From: Adineta steineri
Lineage: Eukaryota > Rotifera > Eurotatoria > Adinetida > Adinetidae
Reading direction: 5' to 3'
DNA length: 64,000 nt
Assembly (NCBI GenBank): GCA_905250115.1
Contig: CAJNOI010000031.1
Location: 157,278-221,277 of the forward strand
Of this stretch, positions 43,997-58,737 are shown piece by piece. Made by a program: the position numbers and the translations under genes. The stretch's first letter is position 1. Each line of letters starts with the position of its first letter. Under the pieces are notes generated by a model. The model was not told where the DNA came from. It saw only the letters and a program-made list of their open reading frames with translations, and ran no database searches.

Positions 43997-45526
43997 GATT
44001 TTTAAATGTAGATAAATCTTTTCTTCTTCTTCTTTTTGTCTATAATAAAATTCTATTGAAAACAAAAATACATATATATATATATATATATAATATATAA
44101 TTGGAAAAGATACAAATATTTTTCTTCCTTGTTAGTAGTAATTATATTACATTTTTCTTTTCCTTTCGTTTCTACATGCTATATAAAGATACAATGTATC
44201 TCAAGGTCAGATAATATTTTGTTTTCTGATATATAATAATAATAATGCATATCGGATTATTTTTCTTTACTTAAAATTTTGTTAACAAAGAACTAGACGT
44301 GTAAGGTTATTATAATTTGGGTACGTATTTGAACACAGGACAACCGATTCTATATTGCTATTCTTGAATTTCATTAGATTTTGTTTTTGTAATATTTAAT
44401 TTATAGTTATTGTGATTCAAATAAGCCAGACGAGTATACAATCATGTTTTGATTCTTTAATAGATGTATGTATATGACTTTTACCAGGCTCATATCAAAA
44501 AAAATAGATAAGAGTCATATTAAATATTTACTAGACTATCGTATCCGCACTTTTTATAATAAGAGATAATAGTATATTTAGTAGAATAAAACATAAATAT
44601 TTATCTTTAAGTGCGATTAAAAAGTATAAGGGCATATTTTTCTATTAGCTAGGATGCAAATGACCTGTAAAGTAGAGTATCTACTGAAATATTTATCATT
44701 GCTAATAGATGTTGACAGAGTATAAACAAAATTAATAGTCGTTGCATGAAGAATTAAAGATTAAGACAGATTTGACGATAAAATTTGATACAAAACCTTG
44801 AAAGAAATAGAAAATCTGCTTATATTTCTATAGAAAATTACAAATTCTTTAATATTAAATGAATGTAGACTTATGTAGTCACTTGCGCGATCTATGAAAA
44901 TTAAAAAGGAACTTATCAAAGATTAATTTTGAGTTTTCTCGTGATTTCTTTTTTTATCTCTAATAATATATTATCAAATCTGTCTATTATTAATCTTAAA
45001 TTCTTTCATTTATCTAACTTTCTCACAACTGTTCCTTCCATCATTGATCAAAAGACAACGACAGAATATATATATATTAATCTTTTATTACATATAATTA
45101 CTATAAAATATAAGAAAACCATCTAATTTAACATAAATATAAGTATGACTAATTTTTCTCATATAAGACATTAATATGTGATTATTCGATTATTATTATT
45201 CAATATATTTTTTTCCCCCTAGTTGATAAATAGCGACATCATTTACTTGATTTGTCGTCTCTAATGATCAATAAAGAGCATTGCCATTTTCATTGTCATT
45301 ATTTATATATCTTCCTCTTTCATTCTTTTTTCATTACTTCAACAATATTTTTCTTGAGTCAATAAAACTCTTTATTAATAAATTACACTATAGATTACCT
45401 CCATGTGACAAGTACATTTTTGATCTTTTTTATTAAAACGTGTATAAAATCATCTCAGGTAATATTTACAAAAAAATAATATTTTGAAATATAATTCTTT
45501 TTTTTCGTTTATTAAAATTAGGCATT
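43997..45526. other. Intergenic, AT-rich
   Basis: About 1.5 kb without a supported gene. It contains an (AT)n microsatellite at about 44070-44096 and A/T-rich low complexity; the frame 44929-45126 has no domain content. Confidence 0.6.
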
Positions 45527-47393
<1,867 letters not shown>

Positions 47394-48378
47394 ATTATGA
47401 TCAGAGAATGTTTGATCTTTTTTTCTCTTCTTTTTCTTTAAATTTGTACACTTATATACGTTTTTCTCTTTCTGTCACAAAAATAGTCTCTCTTGTGTGT
47501 ATGTGTATGTTCTCTCGCATTGAAGGTAATGAAAAAACAATTAAAACAAATATTATTGTGTATTATGTATATATTAGGATATAATTAATTTAATTTTTAA
47601 CGTATATACTGAATAAGATTTCTTTTTATTTTAAAAAGAATTATATATATATATTAAACTCAATATGAATGAAATTCTGTTAAGATTAAAATGACATGAT
47701 CATGCAAGATTTTCATCATTTTTTTTATTATTATTATTATTCTGTAATAGAAATAAATATTAATTGTGCATATATAAATATCTCGATTGTATTTTAACAA
47801 TTTTCTAAGTAGAATAAAAATTTCGAATGTTTAACTTAAGAAATTCAAACGAATATAAAAATATATATCTCTAATCTTTCAAGATAATATATTACATACA
47901 AAAATAAAATCTTTTATCAATATTGTAATCAAATAGACAAGGTTGATATTTTATATATGTATCATTAGGTATTTATTCATAAAATATATATTCAAGGTTT
48001 ATATTAATGTGAGATATATGACTATGATCACGATACTTAATGAAAACATCAATTAATGTCTTTTTAATCGTAGCTTTAATTTTGTCTTACTGAAAAACAA
48101 TTTTTAGTCGATCATATGTAAATTTATCCTTGATGTGTCGCTGTAATCGTAAGTCTACATACGCATAATAATAATAGGTTACAAATGGTTGTTTTTGTCA
48201 TCCATATTTTATCAAAATATGTTTTAACGTGTTCTCTACGTATTTGGTTATTCATCGTACTTCTCTTTTTTTGTCATAGAATAAAATAGAAAAATTTTGT
48301 CATTTTTGTCTCATGTGATTGATTCTACGAATGTGATTTTTCTTTTTTTGTAGATGTTTAACATCAATAATCGTTTTC
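47394..48378. other. Intergenic, AT-rich
   Basis: 985 bases, no coding feature. It ends in CTTTTTTTGTAG at about 48353, an acceptor-like site 5' of the PERK start. Confidence 0.5.
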
Positions 48379-51300
48379 ATGTATAGATATCGTAGAAATG
48401 TTAGTGTTCATTTATCTTTTTTTATTCGACAACAATTTTGGCCTATATTTATTCCATCGATAGCTATTTTGTTTCTTACATATTGCCCACAATTATCTCA
48501 ATCAATTCAAATAAATACTAGTGATTATAATCAACATATTGAAAATTCTGATAGAACAGTAGCAAAACTTGGTTCACGTGACATTATATTAACAACAACA
48601 GTATCACCTATACCACTTTCGATACCTTTAGCATCGTCAGCACCATCGACTTCAGGTTTTGATGACTCAATGTAAATATATTTTTATTGATAATTTGAGA
48701 GACGAAAATTTTGGTGCCTGAGAGACTATTTTTAAATAAGATTATTCATATAGATTAACTGATTGCGATCGAGCATGTATTTATTTCAAGGGAATATGCA
48801 ATACGTTCTTGCATTTTATAACCATGCCCTTGAAATGTTTTTTTTTCTTCTGTTTTGTTATTTCGACAACAAAAGTTTATTTTATTTTAGTCATACTTTA
48901 TATGTAATATCTTTGGATGGCAAAATCACTGCACTTAATGCTCATGAAAATGGTCGTCAAATTTGGACAGCTGATATTGGTGCACCATTAGTTGAATCAA
49001 GTTTAAGTAAAATTGAAATACCTCGTGATTCACGATCAGTTCGTCTTATTCCATCACTTATTGGTGGTCTTTATGAAAAATATGAAGAAGATGGACATAT
49101 TGAACCTTTACCATTGGATGCTGATGCGTTACTTGATGCATCATTTAAACTTCATGATGAATTAGTTATAAATGGTGGAAAACATATCGATACACTTGGT
49201 CTTGATTTACAAACAGGACAAGTACGAAATAATGGAAAAATATGAAATAGTTATTTTTAGTTTTTCTATTTTTATTAGATACTTTATTCATTTTTAAAAG
49301 ATGATTCAAAAGAACAGAATACTCTAAATAGTAATCGAACAACAACATCTACAGATAATAATGATCATAAATCAACATTAGTTATTAAACGAATAACACA
49401 AACTGTAAAAGCACGAAGTGCTCGAAATGGATATGAAAAATGGAATTTCAGGTAGAAACGTTTTTTTTAAATGTAATATGAGAAAACGAATTCCGATTTA
49501 TTTAGTGTTTCAAATAATGAATTACTTTATTTACGTGCTCAATCGGCTCCTGTTGTTTTTGGACAAGTTGATATTCACAGTAACCCTGAAACAACATTTT
49601 CCGGTAGCATAAAAAAACAGAAAATATTTTCTTTATCAACTTTATATTTAAGGTTATTTTCAATATCAATTACAAACTGGTGTTGTATTAGCATTTGATA
49701 AAACAGGTCATTCAATTTGGTCGTCAGCAATCAATGCACCAATTGCTGCTGTATGGGAATTAAAAAATGGTGAATTAAAAGAAAAATCTTTATTTGATAC
49801 AACAATAGAAACAAATGATCTGCCAAAAGATATAAGTATAGAATAATCATTATTTTCTTCTTCTTCGTTTTATTTATGATTTTTATTTTTTTTAGATTTA
49901 GAAGAAGAAGATCTGCCTCCACCACCTCTATCACGTCGTTTAGCATTTATCGGAGAATTTAATTCAACACCATATGTAATTGTATCACCGAAAGTTCAAA
50001 AAGAATTGATTTATGACGCTAAAAGAAAAAATGGTAAAATATTTTCAATCTACTTCCTTTTTTTCATAAGAATTTTTGATATTCTAGTTCCTGGATCAAT
50101 TGGTCATAGAGGAGGACCCGTTTTATCTTCTTGGCATAAAGCTTATCAAAAACGTACATTATCAATTGGTTCTGAAATAACTGAAGAGAATTATCAACGA
50201 ACTATTGGTATGCCAGCATCGGAAAATAATTATCCATTAGCTTTACGACCTGACCCTACGGGACATCATCAACCGCATGCATCTGCAGCATCTGTTGTTG
50301 AAACATGTGATACAGCTGGTTATTTGGAATTAATTCCTTATCCAGCTGATTATCTTATTGAGGAAGAAAATAATAAAAATAATTTAATAAATAATTTAAA
50401 TACTCATTCAAATATGAATCTGTCAGGAAATCCAGTAGCAATTTCAACTGTTGTATTTGGTGCTTTGATTATTATGTTTTATTGGTACTATAAACATAAG
50501 CAAACAAAAATTTTACGTCAACAATCTCTGTTGATGTCACAAAGTAGTACTAGTTTATCAATGACGCCACCATCAACACCAGAATATCATCAATTAGAAC
50601 AACCATTAACAGCAACAACACCACCGTTTCAATCAAGATATACACTTGAATATGAACATGTTCGATTTCTTGGTCGTGGTGGATTTGGTGTTGTATTTGA
50701 AGCAATTAATAAACTAGATGAAAGACGTGTTGCAATTAAACGTGTATCACTGAAAAAGTAAGATTATTATTGAGATATTTCAATTGAAACAATTCATTTT
50801 CTTTGTTTTATCTTTCAAGAGCATCTGGAAAAGAACGTGCATTAAAAGAAATTCGATATTTAGCTGTTTTAAATCATCCAAATTTAATTCAGTATTATTA
50901 TGCTTGGAATGAAAGTCCACCCATTGGATGGCAAGAAGAAGAAGATAAAACATTATTAGTCAGAAATAGTACTAATAATAGGTATATATGATATTTAATA
51001 GTATAAGATTATTTATATTGTTTTTTTCTTTTGTTAGAGATTCAATAAGCACATTTCCAACATCAGCAGCATCAGGAAATGATAGTGAATCTATAAATCA
51101 AGGTAGATCTCCTAGACAATCGTCTGTCTCAGCTGTATATGCAATGAAACCTTCCACTACTACCTCTCCACCGCCATTATTCGAAATAACATTTGATCGT
51201 TCTTCAAATCCACTTCGTATTGATGAAGATTTCTCTGCTAATAGTATTAATAATAATAATAATGATAAATCTGAAATAAGTTCAACTACATCATCATCAT

Positions 51301-52656
51301 CATTAACAACATCATCATCTGATGAAAAAACTAATCATTTAGATGCAAATAATAATAATAAATCTAAAAAACCAATTCGTTTATCAGTAACAAAAAGTTC
51401 GTTCTCATCTTCATCTCCATTTTTTGATCATTCATCTGATTCATCATTATTATTATCACATGATGAACATCTACCAAATAAAGATAATACAGAAAGTGAT
51501 GATGGAATTGTATTTTTACATGATGCTAAACGTTCACCATCGTCATCATCATTAATTCCAATTCAAACAACGAAATCTTTAACTGAAAAACCAAAAATAA
51601 TTATGAATGAAAAGGATACTCCAATAACTTTTTTTTATTTTGTTATGGAATTATGTCAACCTGAATCATTACGTGATCGATTAATACAACGAAGTATTGA
51701 TCGACCTCAAGCATGGTCAATTTTTGATCAAATTATTAAGGGTATTGAATATATACATTCACAAAAATTGGTAAAATATTTTTATCTTCTTCTTTTTACA
51801 CAAAATAAAAAAAATTGTTTCTTTAGATTCATCGTGATTTAAAACCATCCAATATTCTTTTCTCATTGGATAATACAGTGAAAATAGGTGACTTCGGACT
51901 TGTATCTGCTTTTGGTGAAGATAAATTGGCTAAAAAGAAAAAACGTGATGATGAAAAAATTGATTCAATACCACCAATTGAAACAATATCATCAACAACA
52001 GATGGTGGTGGTAATAATGAACTTGGTGGTACAATACTTTATATGAGTCCAGAACAGGTAAAATTTATTATCTTTTTAAAAGCTCAAAATTTCTATTATC
52101 ATTATAAAAGATGCATCGTGAACCATACAATCAAAAAGTTGATATCTATGCCATGGGTATTATACTATTTGAACTTGTTTATCCATTTTCTACACAAATG
52201 GAACGTATGCAAGCAATAGCAAATGTTCGTCTTGAGAACCCAGTATTTCCCATTGATTTCGAACATGATCCTAGTAATCGTAATCGTAATCAATTAATTG
52301 TAAGTAATATAGACGAATAAATAATAAAATAATGTTTTTTTTTCTATATATTTTAAAAGTGTCGTTTAATCCGTTGGTTATTATCATATTCTCCACATAA
52401 ACGTCCACGAGCAAGTGAATTACGTCAAGATACATTTTATCAAACAATGTTACAACTTGAAATACCACATTTATTGTCTCCTGATAATCGTCAACACAAT
52501 CAAACGATTGTTAATGGACAAGATCAAACACCTGTATGTCAACAGCAACAACGTGGTCGATTATCATCATCATCACCATTTCGTCGAACTATGTCATCAT
52601 CAGCTTTACAATCTTTTAGAGAATCCGAATCAGGAGATATGGAATGTGCATCATAG
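48379..52656 (+). CDS. EIF2AK3: PERK, eIF2-alpha kinase 3 (ER stress sensor)
   Basis: Twelve exons: 48379-48671, 48891-49221, 49279-49451, 49506-49603, 49653-49835, 49896-50033, 50088-50757, 50820-50981, 51038-51770, 51827-52057, 52111-52299, 52360-52656; 1165 residues (human 1116). It begins with a basic then hydrophobic signal region ([17 protein letters not shown]). A luminal beta-propeller follows ([76 protein letters not shown]), then a membrane segment ([19 protein letters not shown]). The kinase domain has [17 protein letters not shown], an eIF2-kinase insert of roughly 230 residues, [32 protein letters not shown] and [24 protein letters not shown], the last being typical of PERK. Role: phosphorylates eIF2-alpha upon unfolded-protein stress. 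The insert is Ser/Asn-rich and low complexity. Confidence 0.95.
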
Positions 52657-53002
52657 ATTGCAAAAACACATATTTGCTTTTTAAATCGAGCAACATAAAA
52701 TGTGATGTAATGATATCTTTGATTAATTTTTCTTTTTTCTTCTCTTTTCTTATCTGTAAATAGATTTTCTTTTTTTCTCTAACAAAAAAAAGGTACACCA
52801 CTAATCGTTGATTTCTTCTTTATATTTTATTATTATTATTATTATTTCATTGACCGGGGATGGATTTCGATTATTTTTCTGTTTGTTTGTTTGTTTGTTT
52901 ATTATGCACAAAAAAAAGAGAAAGAAAGAAAAATGATAAATCAAACTTCTGTTGTTCGTTGGTATTTACAGATATGAGAGCAAATTATTTTGAGAATATA
53001 TA
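52657..53002. other. Convergent 3' intergenic region PERK / SUMO
   Basis: 346 bases holding both 3' ends. It has (ATT)n and TTTG-type short repeats; no other feature. Confidence 0.5.
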
Positions 53003-53491
53003 TCACGCCGAATAACCACCAACCTAATAAATGTTCATATACATAAAAAAACGAACGAATTCTAAAATAAATCTTATATTTACTTGTTCTTGATAAACTT
53101 CGATAGTATCATTATCTTCCATTTCAAGTTGCTTGGGAGTTTCGTCATCGTTAATTCGTTTACCATCAAAAAGAAATCTTTAAAACAAAATATAAGTTTT
53201 CATTTATTCATACTATTCTATTTACCTCAATGTTGCTACACCAACACCTAAATGAATAAAATTAAATTAAACGAAAGTTTTTCTAACAGAAAAAATATTC
53301 TACCTTGTCGTTCTGCATATGATTTTTTTAATTTACCCATACTAGTTGTCATTTTAACTTTAAAATGAACTTCGCCTAGAGAGAGAGAGAGATTATACGA
53401 TAAAATCAAATGAATATCATTATTTCTTACTGTTATCTTGACCAACGACACGAAGTTTAATATATTCTTCTTGTTTATTTTCAGCTGTCAT
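53003..53491 (-). CDS. SUMO1: SUMO (small ubiquitin-like modifier) precursor
   Basis: Five tiny exons on the minus strand, 53431-53491, 53304-53375, 53226-53247, 53084-53177 and 53003-53023, give 89 residues. Conserved SUMO motifs: [49 protein letters not shown], and [21 protein letters not shown]. The last exon is only 21 bases and encodes V-G-G-Y-S-A-stop, so the conjugating di-glycine and the propeptide YSA are on their own exon; VGG replaces the usual TGG. SUMO is matured by SENP cleavage after the GG and conjugated by E1 (SAE), UBC9 and ligases such as NSMCE2, which is encoded 30 kb away in this window. The N-terminal extension is short. Whether it is nearer SUMO1 or SUMO2/3 cannot be decided by eye. 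Confidence 0.93.
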
Positions 53492-54479
53492 TATAAAATA
53501 TTCGATTTCTTCTTAATAATAATAATCAATTTGAAATTATTCGTTTGAACAATGGGACATCCATATTTTATTTTATTTCAATGTTTTATCGCCTCTCATA
53601 AATCATTTAAAATATTGAATTTTGATTATTTCAAATAAAATATTTTCGCTTAATTTTTTTAATTAATTTTTTTTCATAAAATTTTATTTATAGATGTCGC
53701 TATAATTATATAAAATATTTCTTTTATTTATTAAACTAAAATTAATAAGAAAAAAAAAGAATTTTATTAAATAAAATTTTTTTATAGAATATTTTCTGAT
53801 TTGTCAAAAACTTGACACATGTTTAGAGGTTTGAAATAAAGAAAATACCACACGGATAATATGGTGGATATATTAAAAACATTAAGCACGATAGTTTTCT
53901 TTTCTTTTTTTCTTTCAGTAATATGAAAGAGAGAATACAACGGTAAGAAGACGATTAAATGAAAATAGGTTTTCTATTAAAACATCGAGAATACGAATAT
54001 GAAAATTTATTTCAGAATTATCTTACAAGTAAGATTAATTATTTATTTATTTTAAGAAGTAAGTCATAGATATATATAAGAGAGAAATCATTCATTTATT
54101 TAGGTTTTCAAAAAATGAGATAACAGAATATTATTTTTCTTCTTTAGCTTATCAATAGAGATAATTATGTTTATTTTTATATGAAACTAAAAATGTTAGC
54201 AGAAGGTAATTTTCTATTTATGTGTGAAGTAAAAGAAAATTAAAATTCTATTGTGTTTTTATTATCAGTAAAAAGATCTAAGGACATTGAAGAAGTTTAT
54301 ATATTACTTATATGATCAAATCATTAGTATAGATTGATTTTATGATAAAGTTTTTTTATCTATTCTAGATGGGACATTTCAATAAAAAAACTTGTCCTCA
54401 AATTTAATTAATAACATATCATAAACTCGTTATATTTTATTAAAAACCTCGAACAGTGATTATTGACGAAAAAACAAAA
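53492..54479. other. Divergent intergenic region SUMO / BPTF C-terminal gene
   Basis: 988 bases, strongly AT-rich. I looked here for upstream BPTF exons (DDT, WHIM, first PHD) and saw none. Confidence 0.5.
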
Positions 54480-57400
54480 ATGAATCCACGTATTATAGAA
54501 AAAACAACAATAATTAATGATCCACTTTCTGCATCACAATCTGCTAAACCATATATTATACGTATTCCACATATTCAAACAAAATCACCATTAAATCCTG
54601 AAAGTGGAAGAGTTGTTATAGTTAAAACTACACCAAATTCAACAACAAATCAATCTACAACATTATCATCAACACCACAACAACCGACGAAATCTTTTTC
54701 TGTTGTTAAATTAGCCGATGGACAAATTGTTCTTGTTCCGACAAATAATCAACCACAACAATACGTTTTTAATAATGAAAATGGTATATCAAGAATAATT
54801 AAAGCACCATCAACAAGTCCACCAAATCCAACAGGTATAATATCGACGATAAAACGAGTTACAAAAGAGCAAAATACACCACGAGTTAGTACAATTCAAA
54901 TAACGAGTTTAACATCTCCGCCAATAAATTTGAAATCATCTCAATCACAACAACAACATCAACATCAACAAATATTAACAACATCTCCACAAGAACGTCG
55001 TTTACGTCCAATAGCTCCAGCACCTACATCTTTATCATCACCAACAGCAAATGATTTAATAAATTCACTTTTAGCACAACAACAAGAACAACAACTTAAT
55101 GCTGCATCAGCTGAAACATTATTACGTTTTGATCCAACAGCAAGTGTTTTATTAGCTGGTGAAGATGATTCATTACCAATCATATCCGAAACAGTTACAC
55201 TTGATAGTAATGGTTCATCATTGAAAATAAATAATAAACGTAAAATTGATTCTTCATTACCTATTCAACATCAAACATCTTTACCTGTTGTATCATCTCC
55301 ATCCATACAACAACAGCAACAACAGCTACAACAAAAACCAAAAGCTATCCGTAAAACAACAACAACAATTGATGAAAAATCTACGACAAAAGCTAGATTA
55401 GAAAATAAAGCGACATCAATTATAAAAGATTCACGAAAAAAAATGACTCCAAGACAAGTTTCAATACCACAAGCATCAACATCTGAAGTTAAAATTCAAA
55501 AAACACCTATTAAACGACCAGCTACTACAGCATTACCACCAAAAATTGATCCTGAAGAAGGCATTAGGTATAAAATACCTTCAACCATTTTTTTCAATTA
55601 AGAAATCCTTTCGATATTTTAGAATGAAAATTTGTGAAACTATTCTTCGTTCACTTATCGGCCGAATCGAACGTGAACAAAATCAAGAATCAATTAAAAC
55701 ACGTTTAGAAAAACATAGCACAACTATTCCAAAATCTGAACATCGTCAAATTATATTAACACGTTTATTAAATGAACGTGTTGATATACTTCGACAAGAT
55801 TTTATTAAAACTCGTTCCGATCGTAAAACAGCTTTAGTTAAAGAACAATTTCAAATACAACGTTTAAAACAACAACAACAAATTATACTTAAACAACAAC
55901 AACAAGCAATAAATATTAAACAAGAACAATCAATATCCGAGGATGAAACGAATAAAGATTCATCACCACCAGCTAAAAAAGCAAAAAAAAATAATGGAAA
56001 TGAAATTAAACATAAACGACAAGGAACACCGAAATCATCAGAATTGACTATTAAAAGGTTAATTGATAATTCTCGATCAGTATCTTCAGGGTTCCCGATT
56101 GTTTTTAAAAGTGCCGTCATATAGCTTTCTGACGCATATAACGTAGAAAAGACTTAAGCTATACACTTTCTGTGGAATTTCGCCCAAAAAAAGTGTTTTT
56201 ATTGAAATTTTTGATCAAGTTTTCAGAAAAACTTTCAAAATTTCGGCAGAAAGACAGACAGCTTTTCGAATTTTGCGGGGGGCTACACGCCATAATCGGA
56301 GACCATGAGTATCTTTCTATAATAATAATAACATCTTATCGGATGTTTTTCTTACGATTCGATTTTTATTTTTAGCACAATATCAAAACGTACTCGTCCA
56401 ATGTCATCAATGAAATCATCCGAAGATGATCAAAGTCCCCTATTAAAAAAAGTTCGTCGTTCACGTACTAATCTCAATGATCATCATGATATATCCGATA
56501 ATGATGAAAATCTTATAACTAATCGTAAATCATCATTAAATTCATCGAAAATTAAACCGAAATTAATAACAACATTTCATAATTCAATACAACGAAAAGG
56601 CAATAAATTATCATCAGATTTTAAACCAGAAAATCTTGATTGTAGTTGTAAAAGAAATAATGATGTACAAGATAAATTTTATATTCAATGTGAATTATGT
56701 TCACGTTGGTTACATGGCAAATGTGTTGGTTTAACAGCACGTCTTGCAGAAAAAATGAATGACTTTATATGTGAAGATTGTGCAATATTAACACAACGAG
56801 CTAAAGAACGTCTATATTGTATTTGTCAAACACCATATGATGAATCAAAGTAAATAAAAGATTTTACTTTATGAAGAAAAAAACAAAAACACGATTCTTT
56901 TCTTTTCAAATAGATTTTATATTGGTTGTGATGTTTGTGCGGATTGGTTACATGGTTCTTGTGTTAATATAACATCGGAAGATGCCGAAAAATTTGAAGT
57001 ATATGTTTGTCCAAGATGTTCAACAGAGAAAAAACAAGAATTTTTAAATAAACCAATAATAGGTGAAACAAGAAAAAAATTATTAAATCTTATCGATCAA
57101 CTTTTGGTAAAATAAATATTTGTCAATAATTCTAAATATTTATTATTCTTTCATAGGCACATAAAATGTCATGGCCATTTCAAAAACCAGTTGATGTTAA
57201 AGATGTACCGAACTATTATAAGATTATAAAAGATCCAATGGGTAAAATATTTGTTTTTTGTGTTTCTATGATTTTATTTTTTTTTTCTTCTAAAGATTTA
57301 ACCACATTAAAAACAAAAGTTTTAAGTAATAAATTTAAGACAATATGTGATTTCATTCGTGATGTTAATAAAATCTTTAATAATTGTCGACAATTTAATG

Positions 57401-57492
57401 CAATTGATTCAACATTTTCTCAATGTGCTAACGTTGTTGATAATTATTTTCGTCAATTACTTGAAAATTTAATGGTTAAAGAACAAAATTAA
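54480..57492 (+). CDS. BPTF: BPTF/NURF301 C-terminal part: PHD-PHD-bromodomain
   Basis: Six exons: 54480-55567, 55623-56057, 56376-56849, 56914-57106, 57157-57241, 57296-57492; 823 residues from the first ATG. The first half is Gln/Ser/Thr/Pro-rich, transactivator-like, with SVVKLADGQIVLVPT. Then a conserved region (ETILRSLIGRIEREQNQESI.., LLNERVDILRQDFIKTRSDRK). Two PHD fingers follow: CSCKRNNDVQDKFYIQCELCSRWLHGKCVG...CEDC, and [30 protein letters not shown]...CPRC. The second is followed directly by a bromodomain ([36 protein letters not shown] ... IFNNCRQFNAIDSTFSQCA). This order matches the C-terminus of BPTF, the large NURF subunit reading H3K4me3 and acetylated histones. The DDT/WHIM/PHD1 N-terminus is not in the window upstream, so this is either a split gene or a gene with distant 5' exons. 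Confidence 0.88.
56058..56375. repeat. GC-richer insert in BPTF intron 2
   Basis: This 318-base intron is five to six times longer than its neighbours. Its middle (about 56100-56320) differs in composition (for example TTTTGCGGGGGGCTACACGCC). It looks like an inserted repeat, but terminal inverted repeats or target duplications were not found. If the repeat is dispersed, copies should exist elsewhere in the genome. Confidence 0.35.
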
Positions 57493-58737
57493 TCAATAAA
57501 AGAGCATGAAGATATATCTTGTTTATTAAATGTCGATTGTTTTTTCTTCTTTTTTTTCTCTCTCTCTCTCTCTTCTTCTAATTCATCGGTATTCTTTTGT
57601 TTTATTCTTGTTCATCTCTATATGTATATCGTTTTTCGCATTCTAAGCGAAACTTATATTGAGTGTATTTGTTTCTATTTGCTTATATAAAAAAGTATAT
57701 ATGTGTATGTCTATTGGTCTTGTTACATTTTGTATATTAGATTGAGCGAAAAAAAAAGAAGATATTATGTGCTTGTTTGTTTGTTTTGTTTTGTTTTGTT
57801 TTATCACTCTCATTATTTTTTTTTCTCGTGTTTGCGTCGGAAAACTTGACTGACTATTCTGTTTCATCCTTCTTCCTTATATTAAATATGCATATAAAGA
57901 CAGCTGGTTATATAATTTACGAAATTTTTATATCAAAAAAAGACGAAGAAGAAGATTTTGAAAAGTATATTTAAATTCAGCAATATCGGCTTGATTGTTT
58001 GTCTACTATCATAAACATATGAGAGTAATTAATACAGAAAAGATGAGTTCATACTATTATCAAGCAGCATTATTATTAGTGGGTGGGTGTGACATTTGTG
58101 TAACCTTACAGCAAATCTTTTATAACAATGAATTTTGACATATAGTTAATAATGAGCATTTTAGAAACCTTTTAGTCGTTAATACATATGTGTATGTATA
58201 TTTCGTTGATGAAAACATATTATTTACCTAAAAATTCGTTCTGAATGAATGGTTACACGCGAATAATTGGACATAAACCTTTCTATCGAATCGAATATTA
58301 TCTAAAATAAATATAAAGCTAGGATAATGCACATGGTGAATTTATTCTGAATTATTATAAAGGTGTTTACCTTTATTTTTTATTGATTTACGATAAGAGA
58401 CGTATAGTAAAAAAGAGAATGTAATCGCTTATAAAAGTATTGAAAGAACACAAAACGTGATTTAGAATCGTATAAACGAAGATAGACTGTATATGAATAA
58501 ATATAACAAGAGAATTGGGAAAATCTGGAATAATCCGTTTTCTATTGCCATCTATCTAAAATAAGTAATTTCCTATTGGTTTCTATTAATTGATGTGACA
58601 AAAACATCGATCCTCTTCTTGTTTTTTTTTGTCTGATCAAATCATCCGTATTGATTTATAAGCTTTAATAAGCAAGAAAGTGGATTAATTTGTTTTCGAA
58701 TTATTCCTAAAAAAATAATTTAGTTCTACGATTAATC
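57493..58737. other. Intergenic, AT-rich
   Basis: About 1.25 kb between BPTF and the CDP-diacylglycerol synthase gene. Contains a (TC)n run at about 57556-57573 and TTTTG repeats near 57778-57800. No gene seen; the frames 57643-57867 and 57777-57974 are low complexity. Confidence 0.55.

Noticed and set aside
54965-55183. Minus-strand Cys/Ser-rich frame opposite the BPTF Gln-rich region
   Set aside because: Cys and Ser runs are the reverse reading of CAA/GCT-rich codons; not an independent gene.
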